Below are positions 21,201 through 36,190 of a stretch of DNA of 64,000 bases, piece by piece (position 1 is the first letter of the stretch; each line of letters opens with the position of its first letter). The stretch is from Corella eumyota (lineage: Eukaryota; Chordata; Ascidiacea; Phlebobranchia; Corellidae), in NCBI GenBank assembly GCA_963082875.1, contig OY720101.1:10749671-10813670 (forward strand). The letters are read 5' to 3'. Below the pieces are notes generated by a model that saw nothing but the letters and a program-made list of their open reading frames with translations, did not search any database and was not told the DNA's origin. Position numbers and translations under genes: made by a program.

Positions 21201-24200
21201 TAATTCATGAAGAAAATTAAAATTTTAATTCATTTTTAAGTTTCTAATATCATTATATACAATTGACAAATATTTGAAAAATTAACAACAACCTCTAAAT
21301 TTAAAAAAAAAAAAACACCTAATAATTAGTAATTAGTAATAAAAATAAAAATTCTAATTTATTTTTGAGTTAATAATATTATGATATACAATTGAAAACA
21401 TAATCTGATAATAAACAACATACTAAAATTTTTAAACTTTATATACACACAAACGAAAGTTATTCTATTTCAAAATTCGGATTAGTAAAAATAAAAATAC
21501 GAACAACTAGATTTATTTGATAAATAAAATATGGTTCGAAATTATTTGATTATTTTTAACATAAAATTTTTTCAGATTTTTAAATTTTAAGGAACAAAAG
21601 ATATCGTTTTTCAAAATCGGGACCAGAAAGAATAAAAATAATAAATATAATGACAATAACAATATGTTTCGAAATCTAAGATTTCGAACCATAGTCATTT
21701 TTTTAACCCAGTTTTAAGTTGTTAATATCAGGATATACATTAAACCAAATTTTGAATTCCTAAAATACATATTTCATTTTTAATAAATAAACAAGCATTT
21801 AAATATATATAAACAAACAAAAATAATTTTTTTAATATGTTTTCTAACTACTTATATATTAAAATACATTATACTAAATTGTTATTGCTTAATATCGAAC
21901 TATAATTTTTAATAAACAAACAAGAATTCAAATATAATAAACAAACAAAAATTACATTTTTAATCCATTTTTGAGTTAAATAATATTATGATATAAAACT
22001 GACCAAAAGTTAAAAAACTTAAAAACGAACTCCAAATTTTAATAAACAATACTTATTACTTAGTAATTAGAAATATTTAAATTACCTAAAATAGAAGGAT
22101 TGGAACATAATATAATGATAAACAACATATTTAAAATTTTTAAACTTTATATACACACAAACGAAAGTTATTCTATTTCAAAATTCGGATTAGTAAAAAT
22201 AAAAATACGAACAACTAGATTTATTTGATAAATAAAATATGGTTCGAAATTATTTGATTACTTTTAACATAAAATTTTATAAATAAAAAAATATATGCAT
22301 AAACATTGACCAAGAATATAACATACCTTTGATTTTTAATAAACAAACCAGCATTTAAATATAACAAACAAACAAGAATTATTTTTTAATTACATTCAAA
22401 TTATAAATATTATAAGATAGAACCGACCAAAATTTAAAAACCTAAAAACAATCTTTAAATTTTATTAAATTAACACCTATTAATTAGTAATTAGTGACAA
22501 AAAATAAAATTTTAATTTATTTTTGAGTTACTAATATTATGATATACAATTGACCAAGATTTAAAAAATTAACAACAACCTTTAAATTTTAATAAACCAA
22601 CACCTATTAATAAGTAATTAGTAATAAAAATTTTAATTTTAATTCATTTTTGAGTTAGTAATATCATGATATACAATTGACCAAAATTTAAAAAATTAAT
22701 AACAACCTTTAAATTTTAATAAACAAACACCTATTAATTAGTAATTAGTGACATTTAAGTGTCGTAAATAGGAGGTTTGCGATTTGTTAGGATAATAACA
22801 AACATACTAAAAATTTAGAACTTTTAGTTTTAAAGAACAAAAGTTATCATCTTTTAAAATTCGAGCAAATAAGAATAAAAACAATGATTCTTTTTTATAA
22901 ATATAATTTATTTAGTAGGTTTATTAATTAAATTATAAATTTAAATATGAACTTTTTTATATTTAAACCTAATTTTAACAAACGAACACGCATTCATTGA
23001 TATTGTAATAGAAAAGTAAACTAAATTTAAAAGCAAAATACCAATCTTAATTTTTTAGTAATCAAACAAGTATTAAAATATAATAATAACAAAACAGTTA
23101 AAAAAAAAAATTTTTACACATTTTTGACTTATACTTTAACATTTTACTTAAATTTTCAACGAATATTTTTTACTTTAATAGACAGCGAAAAGGACGATTT
23201 TTGACGGCGACCAGAACGCTATTAAATTATTCAAGCGTTAAACTCACACTGATTCGTTATTTTATAAAAAAACTAAAATAATGATTAAACGATATTTAGC
23301 TAGAGTTAAATCTTCATTTTAAATAGCAACATACAAAATAATAATACCAACAACATATTAAAATTTCAGAAAATTTAATCTTTTAATTTTAATAATAAAA
23401 TATATTAATTAGTAATTAGTGACATTTAAATGTCGTAAATAGGAGGTTTGCGATTCGTTGGGATAATAACAAACATACTAAAAATTTAGAACTTTTAGTT
23501 TTAAAGAACAAAAGTTATCGTCTTTCAAAATTTGTCAATTAAGAATAAAAACAACTAGATTTATTTGATAAATAAAATATGGTTCGAAATCGTTTGATTC
23601 TTTTTATAAATATAATTTATTTAGTAAGTTTATTAAATAAATTATAAATTTAAATACTAGAACAATAGAAATAAAACTAGTCCAGACCCGCGACCTTAAA
23701 ATTAAGTTAGACCCTAGAACAATAGAAATAAAACTAGTCCAGTCCGGCGACCCCAAAAATAAGAAAAGATAAAACTTATTAAACAAAGAAAAAATAAAGC
23801 ATAACCAACGCGATAAAAATTCATTTAACCAACACAAAATTCCAATTTATGTATTAAACTTTATAATATAATTATCGAATAAATGTTCTTTGCACAATAT
23901 TATGGAGATTTTATAAAATTTACCATTTGTATCATGATTTTAAATCAATAAAAATGTAACAACCAAATATTGATTTGATTTTTAATAAAAAACAAGCAAT
24001 TAATATTTATTATAAACAACCAAAAATTAATTTTTATACCGTTTTTGAATAGAAACTTTTACACACATTTAACTTAGATTTTCATATTTTACTTATACTT
24101 TCAACCAATACTTTTTACTTCAACTCAGACAGCGAAAAAGACGATATTTGACGGCGACCAGAACGCTATTAAATCATTCAAGCGTTAAACTCACTCTGAT

Positions 24201-27200
24201 CCATTATTTTATAAATAAACCCAAAATAATTAAACGATAATTAGCTAAAGTTAAATATTTATTTTAAACAGCAACATACAAAATAATAATAATAATAGCA
24301 ACAACATATTAAAATTTCAGAAAATTTAACATTTAAATTTTAATAATAAAATATATTAATTAGTAATTAGTGATAATTAAATGTCGTAAATAGGAGGTTT
24401 GCGATTCGTTGGGATAATAACAAACATACTAAAAATTTAGAACTTTTAGATTTAAAGAACAAAAGTTATCGTCTTTCAAAATTCTGACTAGAAAGAATAA
24501 AAACAATAATAATAATAAATACACTGACAATAACAATATGTTTCGAAATCTAAGATTTCGAACCATAACTAGATTTATTTGATAAATAAAATATGGTTCG
24601 AAATTGTTTGATTCTTTTTTATAAATATAATTTATTTAGTAGGTTTATTAATTAAATTATAAATTTAAATATGAACTTTTTTTATATTTAAACATAATTT
24701 TAACAAGCGAACACGCACTCATTGATATTGTAATATAAAAGTAAACTAAATTTAAAAGCAAAATACCGATCTTAATTTTTTAGTAATCAAACAAGTATTA
24801 AAATATAATAATAACAAAACAATTAAAAAAAAAATTTTACACATTTTTTACTTATATTTTAACATTTTACTTAAATTTTCAACCAATATTTTTTATTTTA
24901 ATGGACAGCAAAAAGGACGATTTTTGACGGCGACCAGAACGCTATTAAATTATTCAAGCGTTAAACTCACACTGATTCATTATTTTATAAAAAAAACAAA
25001 AATAATGATTAAACGATATTTAGCTAGAGTTAAATCTTCATTTTAAATAGCAACATAAAAAATAATAATACCAACAACATATTAAAACTTCAGCAAATTT
25101 AATCTTTAAATTTTAATAATAAAATATATTAATTAGTAATTAGTGATAATTAAATGTCGTTAATAGGAGGTTTGCGATTCGTTGGGATAATAACAAACAT
25201 ACTAAAAATTTAGAACTTTTAGTTTTAAAGAACAAAAGTTATCGTCTTTCAAAATTCGTCAAATAAGAATAAAAACAACTAGATTTATTTGATAAATAAA
25301 ATATGGTTCGAAATCGTTTGATTCTTTTTTATAAATATAATTTATTTAGTAGGTTTATTAATTAAATTATAAATTTAAATATGAACTTTTTTATATTTAA
25401 ACCTAATTTTAACAAGCGAACACGCACTCATTGATATTGTAATATAAAAGTAAACTAAATTTAAAAGCAAAATACCGATCTTAATTTTTAGTAATCAAAC
25501 AAGTATTAAAATATAATAATAACAAAACAATTAAGACAAAAATTTTACACATTTTTTACTTATATTTTAACATTTTACTTAAAATTTCAACCACTATTTT
25601 TTACTTTAATGGACAGCGAAAAGGACGATTTTTGACGGCGACCAGAACGCTATTAAATTATTCAAGCGTTAAACTCACACTGATTCATTATTTTATAAAA
25701 AAACAAAAATAATGATTAAACGATATTTAGCTAGAGTTAAATCTTCATTTTAAATAGCAACATACAAAATAATAATACCAACAACATATTAAAATTTCAG
25801 CAAATTTATTATTTAAATTTTAATAATAAAATATATTAATTAGTAATTAGTGATAATTAAATGTCGTAAATAGGAGGTTTGCGATTCGTTGGGATAATAA
25901 CAAACATACTAAAAATTTAGAACTTTTAGTTTTAAAGAACAAAAGTTATCGTCTTTCAAAATTTGTCGATTAAGAATAAAAACAACTAGATTTATTTGAT
26001 AAATAAAATATGGTTCGAAATTGTTTGATTCTTTTTTATAAATATAATTTATTTAGTAGGTTTATTAATTAAATTATAAATTTAAATATGAACTTTTTTT
26101 ATATTTAAACATAATTTTAACAAGCGAACACGCACTCATTGATATTGTAATATAAAAGTAAACTAAATTTAAAAGCAAAATACCGATCTTAATTTTTTAG
26201 TAATCAAACAAGTATTAAAATATAATAATAACAAAACAATTAAAAAAAAAATTTTACACATTTTTTACTTATATTTTAACATTTTACTTAAATTTTCAAC
26301 CAATATTTTTTATTTTAATAGACAGCAAAAAGGACGATTTTTGACGGCGACCAGAACGCTATTAAATTATTCAAGCGTTAAACTCACACTGATTCATTAT
26401 TTTATAAAAAAAACAAAAATAATGATTAAACGATATTTAGCTAGAGTTAAATCTTCATTTTAAATAGCAACATACAAAATAATAATACCAACAACATATT
26501 AAAACTTCAGCAAATTTAATCTTTAAATTTTAATAATAAAATATATTAATTAGTAATTAGTGATAATTAAATGTCGTTAATAGGAGGTTTGCGATTCGTT
26601 GGGATAATAACAAAGATACTAAAAATTTAGAACTTTTAGTTTTAAAGAACAAAAGTTATCGTCTTTCAAAATTCGTCAAATAAGAATAAAAACAACTAGA
26701 TTTATTTGATAAATAAAATATGGTTCGAAATCGTTTGATTCTTTTTTATAAATATAATTTATTTAGTAGGTTTATTAATTAAATTATAAATTTAAATATG
26801 AACTTTTTTATATTTAAACCTAATTTTAACAAGCGAACACGCACTCATTGATATTGTAATATAAAAGTAAACTAAATTTAAAAGCAAAATACCGATCTTA
26901 ATTTTTAGTAATCAAACAAGTATTAAAATATAATAATAACAAAACAATTAAGACAAAAATTTTACACATTTTTTACTTATATTTTAACATTTTACTTAAA
27001 ATTTCAACCACTATTTTTTACTTTAATGGACAGCGAAAAGGACGATTTTTGACGGCGACCAGAACGCTATTAAATTATTCAAGCGTTAAACTCACACTGA
27101 TTCATTATTTTATAAAAAAACAAAAATAATGATTAAACGATATTTAGCTAGAGTTAAATCTTCATTTTAAATAGCAACATACAAAATAATAATACCAACA

Positions 27201-30200
27201 ACATATTAAAATTTCAGCAAATTTATTATTTAAATTTTAATAATAAAATATATTAATTAGTAATTAGTGATAATTAAATGTCGTTAATAGGAGGTTAGCG
27301 ATTCGTTGGGATAATAACAAACATACTAAAAATTTAGAACTTTTAGTTTTAAAGAACAAAAGTTATCGTCTTTCAAAATTCGTCAAATAAGAATAAAAAC
27401 AACTAGATTTATTTGATAAATAAAATATGGTTCGAAATCGTTTGATTTTTTTTTATAAATATAATTTATTTAGTAGGTTTATTAATTAAATTATAAATTT
27501 AAATATGATTTTTTTTATATTTAAACCTAATTTTAACAAACGAACACGCATTCATTGATATTGTAATAGAAAAGTAAACTAAATTTAAAAGCAAAATACC
27601 AATCTTAATTTTTTAGTAATCAAACGAGTATTAAAATATAATAATAACAAAACAATTAAAAAAAAAATTTTACAAATTTTTGACTTATACTTTAACATTT
27701 TACTTAAATTTTCAACCAATATTTTTTACTTTAATAGACAGCGAAAAGGACGATTTTTGACCGGCGACCAGAACGCTATTAAATTATTCAAGCGTTAAAC
27801 TCACACTGATTCATTATTTTATAAAAAAACTAAAATAATGATTAAACGATATTTAGCTGGAGTTAAATCTTCATTTTAAATAGCAACATACAAAATAATA
27901 ATACCAACAACATATTAAAATTTCAGCAAATTTAATCTTTAAATTTTAATAATAAAATATATTAATTAGTAATTAGTGATAATTAAATGTCGTTAATAGG
28001 AGGTTTGCGATTCGTTGGGATAATAACAAACATACTAAAAATTTAGAACTTTTAGTTTTAAAGAACAAATGTTATCGTTTTTCAAAATTCGTCAAATAAG
28101 AATAAAAACAATAATAATAATAATAATAATAATAAATATAACTAGATTTATTTGATAAATAAAATATGGTTCGAAATTATTTGATTCTTTTTTATAAATA
28201 TAATTTATTTAGTAGGTTTATTAATTAAATTATAAATTTAAATATAAACTTTTGTATATTTAAACCTAATTTTAACAAGCGAACACGCACTTATTGATAT
28301 TGTAATATAAAAGTAAACTAAATTTAAAAGCAAAATACCGATCTTAATTTTTTAGTAATCAAACAAGTATTAAAATATAATAATAACAAAACAATTGAAA
28401 CAAAAATTTTACACATTTTTTACTTATATTTTAACATTTTACTTAAATTTTCAACCAATATTTTTTACTTTAATGGACAGCGAAAAGGACGATTTTTGAC
28501 GGCGACCAGAATGCTATTAAATTATTCAAGCGTTAAACTCACACTGATTCATTATTTTATAAAAAAACAAAAATAATGATTAAACGATATTTAGCTAGAG
28601 TTAAATCTTCATTTTAAATAGCAACATACAAAATAATAATACCAACAACATATTTAAATTTCAGCAAATTTATTCTTTAAATTTTAATAATAAAATATAT
28701 TAATTAGTAATTAGTGATAATTAAATGTCGTTAATAGGAGGTTTGCGATTCGCTGGGATAATAACAAACATACTAAAAATTTAGAACTTTTAGTTTTAAA
28801 GAACAAAAGTTATCGTCTTTCAAAATTCGTCAAATAAGAATAAAAACAATAAATATAATGACAATAACAATATGTTTCGAAATCGAAGATTTCGAACCAT
28901 AATGACAATAACAATATGTTTCGAAATCTAAGATTTCGAACCATAACTAGATTTATTTGATAAATAAAATATGGTTCGAAATTGTTTGATTCTTTTTTAT
29001 AAATATAATTTATTTAGTAGGTTTATTAATTAAATTATAAATTTAAATATGAATTTTTTTATATTTAAACCTAATTTTAACAAGCGAACACGCACTCATT
29101 GATATTGTAATATGAAAGTAAACTAAATTTAAATGCAAAATACCAATCTTAATTTTTTAGTAATCAAACAAGTATTAAAATATAATAATAACAAAACAAT
29201 TAAAACAAAAATTTTACACATTTTTTACTTATATTTTAACATTTTACTTAAATTTTCAACCAATATTTTTTACTTTAATGGACAGCGAAAAGGACGATTT
29301 TTGACGGCGACCAGAACGCTATTAAATTATTCAAGCGTTAAACTCACACTGATTCATTATTTTATAAAAAAACAAAAATAATGATTAAACGATATTTAGC
29401 TAGAGTTAAATCTTCATTTTAAATAGCAACATACAAAATAATAATACCAACAACATATTGAAATTTCAGCAAATTTAATCTTTAAATTTTAATAATAAAA
29501 TATATTAATTAGTAATTAGTGATAATTAAATGTCGTTAATAGGAGGTTTGCGATTCGTTGGGATAATAACAAACATACTAAAAATTTAGAACTTTTAGTT
29601 TTAAAGAACAAAAGTTATCGTCTTTCAAAATTTGTCAAATAAGAATAAAAACAACTAGATTTATTTGATAAATAAAATATGGTTCGAAATTGTTTGATTT
29701 TTTTTATAAATATAATTTATTTAGTAGGTTTATTAATTAAATTATAAATTTAAATATGAACTTTTTTATATTTAAACCTAATTTTAACAAGCGAACACGC
29801 ACTCATTGATATTGTAATATAAAAGTAAACTAAATTTAAAAGCAAAATACCGATCTTAATTTTTTAGTAATCAAACAAGTATTAAAATATAATAATAACA
29901 AAACAATTAAAACTAAAATTTTACACATTGTTTACTTATATTTTAACATTTTACTTAAATTTTCAACCAATATTTTTTACTTTAATGGACAGCGAAAAGG
30001 ACGATTTTTGACGGCGACCAGAACGCTATTAAATTATTCAAGCGTTAAACTCACACTGATTCGTTATTTTATAAAAAAACTAAAATAATGATTAAACGAT
30101 ATTTAGCTAGAGTTAAATCTTCATTTTAAATAGCAACATACAAAATAATAATACCAACAACATATTAAAATTTCAGCAAATTTAATCTTTAAATTTTAAT

Positions 30201-31896
30201 AATAAAATATATTAATTAGTAATTAGTGACATTTAAATGTCGTTAATAGGAGGTTTGCGATTCGTTGGGATAATAACAAACATACTAAAAATTTAGAACT
30301 TTTAGTTTTAAAGAACAAAAGTTATCGTCTTTCAAAATTCGTCAAATAAGAATAAAAACAATAATAAATATAATGACAATAACAATATGTTTCGAAATCG
30401 AAGATTTCGAACCATAATAATAACTAGATTTATTTGATAAATAAAATATGGTTCGAAATCGTTTGATTCTTTTTTATAAATATAATTTATTTAGTAGGTT
30501 TATTAAATAAATTATGAATTTAAATATTAACTTTTTTAAATTTAAACCTAATTTTAACAAACGAACACGCATTCATTGATATTGTAATATAAAAGTAAAC
30601 TAAATTTAAAAGCAAAATACCGTTCTTAATTTTTGGTAATCAAACGAGTATTAAAATATAATAATAACAAAACAATTAAAAAAAAATTTTACACATTTTC
30701 TACTTATACTTTAACATTTTACTTAAATTTTCAACCAATATATTTTACTTTAATGGACAGCGAAAAGGACGATTTTTGACGGCGACCAGAACACTATTAA
30801 ATTATTCAAGCGTTAAACTCACACTGATTCGTTATTTTATAAAAAAACTAAAATAATGATTAAATGATATTTAGCTAGAGTTAAATCTTCATTTTAAATA
30901 GCAACATACAAAATAATAATACCAACAATATATTAAAATTTCAGAAAATTTAATCTTTAAATTTTAATAATAAAATATATTAATTAGTAATTAGTGACAT
31001 TTAAATGTCGTAAATAGGAGGTTTGCGATTCGTTGGGATAATAACAAACATACTAAAAATTTAGAACTTTTACTTTTAAAGAACAAAAGTTATCGTCTTT
31101 CAAAATTTGTCAAATAAGAATAAAAACAATAATAAATATAATGACAATAACAATATGTTTCGAAATCTAAGATTTCGAACCATAATAATAACTAGATTTA
31201 TTTGATAAATAAAATATGGTTCGAAATTGTTTGATTTTTTTTATAAATATAATTTATTTAGTAGGTTTATTAATTAAATTATAAATTTAAATATGAACTT
31301 TTTTATATTTAAACCTAATTTTAACAAGCGAACACGCACTCATTGATATTGTAATATAAAAGTAAACTAAATTTAAAAGCAAAATACCGATCTTAATTTT
31401 TTAGTAATCAAACAAGTATTAAAATATAATAATAACAAAACAATTAAAACGAAAATTTTACACATTGTTTACTTATATTTTAACATTTTACTTAAATTTT
31501 CAACCAATATTTTTTACTTTAATGGACAGCGAAAAGGACGATTTTTGACGGCGACCAGAACGCTATTAAATTATTCAAGCGTTAAACTCAGACTGATTCG
31601 TTATTTTATAAAAAAAATAAAATAATGATTAAACGATATTTAGCTAGAGTTAAATCTTCATTTTAAATAGCAACATACAAAATAATAATACCAACAACAT
31701 ATTAAAATTTCAGCAAATTTAATCTTTAAATTTTAATAATAAAATATATTAATTAGTAATTAGTGATAATTAAATGTCGTTAATAGGAGGTTTGCGATTC
31801 GTTGGGATAATAACAAACATACTAAAAATTTAGAACTTTTAGTTTTAAAGAACAAAAGTTATCGTCTTTCAAAATTTGTCAAATAAGAATAAAAAC

Positions 31897-31928
<32 letters not shown>

Positions 31929-34900
31929 TAATGACAATAACAATATGTTTCGAAATCTAAGATTTCGAACCATAACTAAATTTATTTGATAAATAAAATA
32001 TGGTTCGAAATTGTTTGATTTTTTTTATAAATATAATTTATTTAGTAGGTTTATTAATTAAATTATAAATTTAAATATGAACTTTTTTATATTTAAACCT
32101 AATTTTAACAAGCGAACACGCACTCATTGATATTGTAATATAAAAGTAAACTAAATTTAAAAGCAAAATACCGATCTTAATTTTTTAGTAATCAAACAAG
32201 TATTAAAATATAATAATAACAAAACAATTAAAACGAAAATTTTACACATTGTTTACTTATATTTTAACATTTTACTTAAATTTTCAACCAATATTTTTTA
32301 CTTTAATGGACAGCGAAAAGGACGATTTTTGACGGCGACCAGAACGCTATTAAATTATTCAAGCGTTAAACTCAGACTGATTCGTTATTTTATAAAAAAA
32401 ATAAAATAATGATTAAACGATATTTAGCTAGAGTTAAATCTTCATTTTAAATAGCAACATACAAAATAATAATACCAACAACATATTAAAATTTCAGCAA
32501 ATTTAATCTTTAAATTTTAATAATAAAATATATTAATTAGTAATTAGTGATAATTAAATGTCGTTAATAGGAGGTTTGCGATTCGTTGGGATAATAACAA
32601 ACATACTAAAAATTTAGAACTTTTAGTTTTAAAGAACAAAAGTTATCGTCTTTCAAAATTTGTCAAATAAGAATAAAAACAATAATAATAATAATGACTA
32701 GATTTATTTGATAAATAAAATATGGTTCGAAATTGTTTGATTCTTTTTTATAAATATAATTTATTTAGTAGGTTTATTAATTAAATTATAAATTTAAATA
32801 TGAACTTTTTTTATATTTAAACCTAATTTTAACAAGCGAACACGCATTCATTGATATTGTAATATAAAAGTAAATTAATTTAAAAGCAAAATACCGATCT
32901 TAATTTTTTAGTAATCAAACAAGTATTAAAATATAATAATAACAAAACAATTAAAACAAAAATTTTACACATTTTTTACTTATATTTTAACATTTTACTT
33001 AAATTTTCAACCAATATTTTTTACTTTAATGGACAGCGAAAAAGACAATTTTTGACGGCGACCAGAACGCTATTAAATTATTCAAGCGTTAAACTCAGAC
33101 TGATTCGTTATTTTATAAAAAAACTAAAATAATGATTAAACGATATTTAGCTAGAGTTAAATCTTCATTTTAAATAGCAACATACAAAATAATAATACCA
33201 ACAACATATTAAAATTTCAGCAAATTTAATCTTTAAATTTTAATAATAAAATATATTAATTAGTAATTAGTGACATTTAAATGTCGTTAATAGGAGGTTT
33301 GCGATTCGTTGGGATAATAACAAACATACTAAAAATTTAGAACTTTTAGTTTTAAAGAACAAAAGTTATCGTCTTTCAAAATTTGTCAAATAAGAATAAA
33401 AACAATAATAATAATAATAATAATAAATATAATGACAATAACATTATGTTTCGAAATCTAAGATTTCGAACCATAATAAAACTAGTCCAGTCCCGCGACC
33501 CTAAAAATAAGAAAAGATAAAACTTATTAAACAAAGAAAAAATAGAGCATAACCAACGCGATAAAAATTCATTAAACCAACACAAAATTCCAATTTATGT
33601 ATTAAACTTTATAATATAATTATCGAATAAATGTTCTTTACACAATATTATAGAGATTTTATAAAATTTATTATTTGTATCATGATTTTAAATCAATAAA
33701 AATGTAACAACCAAATATTGATTTGATTTTTAATAAAAAACAAGCAATTAATATTTATTATAAACAACCAAAAATTAATTTTTATACCGTTTTTGAGTAG
33801 AAACTTTTACACACATTTAACTTAGATTTTTATATTTTACTTATACTTTCAACCAACACTTTTTACTTCAACTCAGACAGCGAAAAAGACGATATTTGAC
33901 GGCGACCAGAACGCTATTAAATCATTCAAGCGTTAAACTCACTCTGATCCATTATTTTATAAATAAACCCAAAATAATTAAACGATAATTAGCTAAAGTT
34001 AAATATTTATTTTGAACAGCAACATACAAAATAATAATAATAATAGCAACAACATATTAAAATTTCAGAAAATTTAACATTTAAATTTTAATAATAAAAT
34101 ATATTAATTAGTAATTAGTGATAATTAAATGTCGTAAATAGGAGGTTTGCGATTCGTTGGGATAATAACAAACATACTAAAAATTTAGAACTTTTAGTTT
34201 TAAAGAACAAAAGTTATCGTCTTTCAAAATTCTGACTAGAAAGAATAAAAACAATAATAATAATAAATACACTGACAATAACAATATGTTTCGAAATCTA
34301 AGATTTCGAACCATAATAATAATAAATATACGGACAATAACAATATGTTTCGAAATCTAAGATTTCGAACCATAATAATAATAATAAATATAATGACAAT
34401 AACAATATGTTTCGAAATCTAAGATTTCGAACCATAACTAAATTTATTTGATAAATAAAATATGGTTCGAAATTGTTTGATTTTTTTTATAAATATAATT
34501 TATTTAGTAGGTTTATTAATTAAATTATAAATTTAAATATGAACTTTTTTATATTTAAACCTAATTTTAACAAGCGAACACGCACTCATTGATATTGTAA
34601 TATAAAAGTAAACTAAATTTAAAAGCAAAATACCGATCTTAATTTTTTAGTAATCAAACAAGTATTAAAATATAATAATAACAAAACAATTAAAACTAAA
34701 ATTTTACACATTGTTTACTTATATTTTAACATTTTACTTAAATTTTCAACCAATATTTTTTACTTTAATGGACAGCGAAAAGGACGATTTTTGACGGCGA
34801 CCAGAACGCTATTAAATTATTCAAGCGTTAAACTCACACTGATTCGTTATTTTATAAAAAAACTAAAATAATGATTAAACGATATTTAGCTAGAGTTAAA

Positions 34901-35639
34901 TCTTCATTTTAAATAGCAACATACAAAATAATAATACCAACAACATATTAAAATTTCAGCAAATTTAATCTTTAAATTTTAATAATAAAATATATTAATT
35001 AGTAATTAGTGACATTTAAATGTCGTTAATAGGAGGTTTGCGATTCGTTGGGATAATAACAAACATACTAAAAATTTAGAACTTTTAGTTTTAAAGAACA
35101 AAAGTTATCGTCTTTCAAAATTTGTCAATTAAGAATAAAAACAACTAGATTTATTTGATAAATAAAATATGGTTCGAAATTATTTGATTATTTTTAACAT
35201 AAATTTTTATAAATAAAAAAAGATATGCATAAACATTAACTAAAAATTTTACATACTTTTATTTTTTATTAACAAAAAAGCATTTATATATATATATAAT
35301 ACAAACAAAAACTAATATTTAACCCAGTTTTAAGTTGGTGATATTAGGATATAAATTATAGTAAATTTTAAATTCTTAAAATTGATTTTTATTAAATAAA
35401 CAAGCATTTAAATATGATAAACAATTGAAACTTATTTTTCAAAGATGTTTTTTAACTACTTATATTTTAAAATACATCATACCAAATTTTTAATGCTTAA
35501 TATCGGACTTAAACTTTTAATCAACAAACAAGAATATAAATATAATAAACAAACAAGAATTAATTTTTATTTCATTTTCAAGTTATAAATATTATAATAT
35601 ATAACTGACCAAAATTTAAAAACCTAATAACAATCTTTA

Positions 35640-36190
35640 AATTTAAATAAACAAACACCTATTTATTAGTAATTAGTGTCAAAAATTAAAATTTTAATTT
35701 ATTTTTGAGTTACTAATATCATAATATACAATTGACAAAAATTTTAAAAAATTAACAACAGCCTTTAAATTTAAATAAACAAACACTTATTAATTAGTAT
35801 TTAGTGATTAAAAACTAAAATTTTAATTCAGTTTTGAGTTACTAATATCATGATATACAATTGACCAAGATTTAAAAAATTAATAACAACCTTTAAATTT
35901 TAATAAAGAAACACCCTTTAATTAGTAATTAGTGATAAAAATTAAAATTTTAATTCATTTTTGATTTACTGATATCATGATATACAATTGACCAAGATTT
36001 AAAAAATAAATAACAAACTTTAAATTTTAATAAATAAACATCTATTATTAAGTAATTAGTGATAAAAATTAAAATTTTAATTTATTTTTGAATTAGTAAT
36101 ATCATAATATACAATTGACCAAAATTTAAAAAATTAATAACAACCTTTAAATTTTAATAAACAAACACTTATTAATTAGTAATTAGTGAT
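35640..36190. repeat. Block of about 118-bp subrepeats within the satellite
   Basis: Here the unit is AATTAGTAATTAGTGA, then AAAATTAAAATTTTAATT, TTTTGAGTTACTAATATCAT, GATATACAATTGACCAA and ACAACCTTTAAATTTTAAT, repeated about every 118 bp. Similar blocks are at 21060-21380, 22470-22750, 37560-38225, 40300-40720 and 42200-42870. This unit shares the AATTAGTAATTAGTGA edge with the 707-bp unit, which suggests a junction point for exchange between the two. Confidence 0.8.

Noticed and set aside
29133-29381. 82-codon frame spanning the conserved satellite box
   Set aside because: It is open in only one unit; neighbouring units interrupt it, so it is not a conserved gene.
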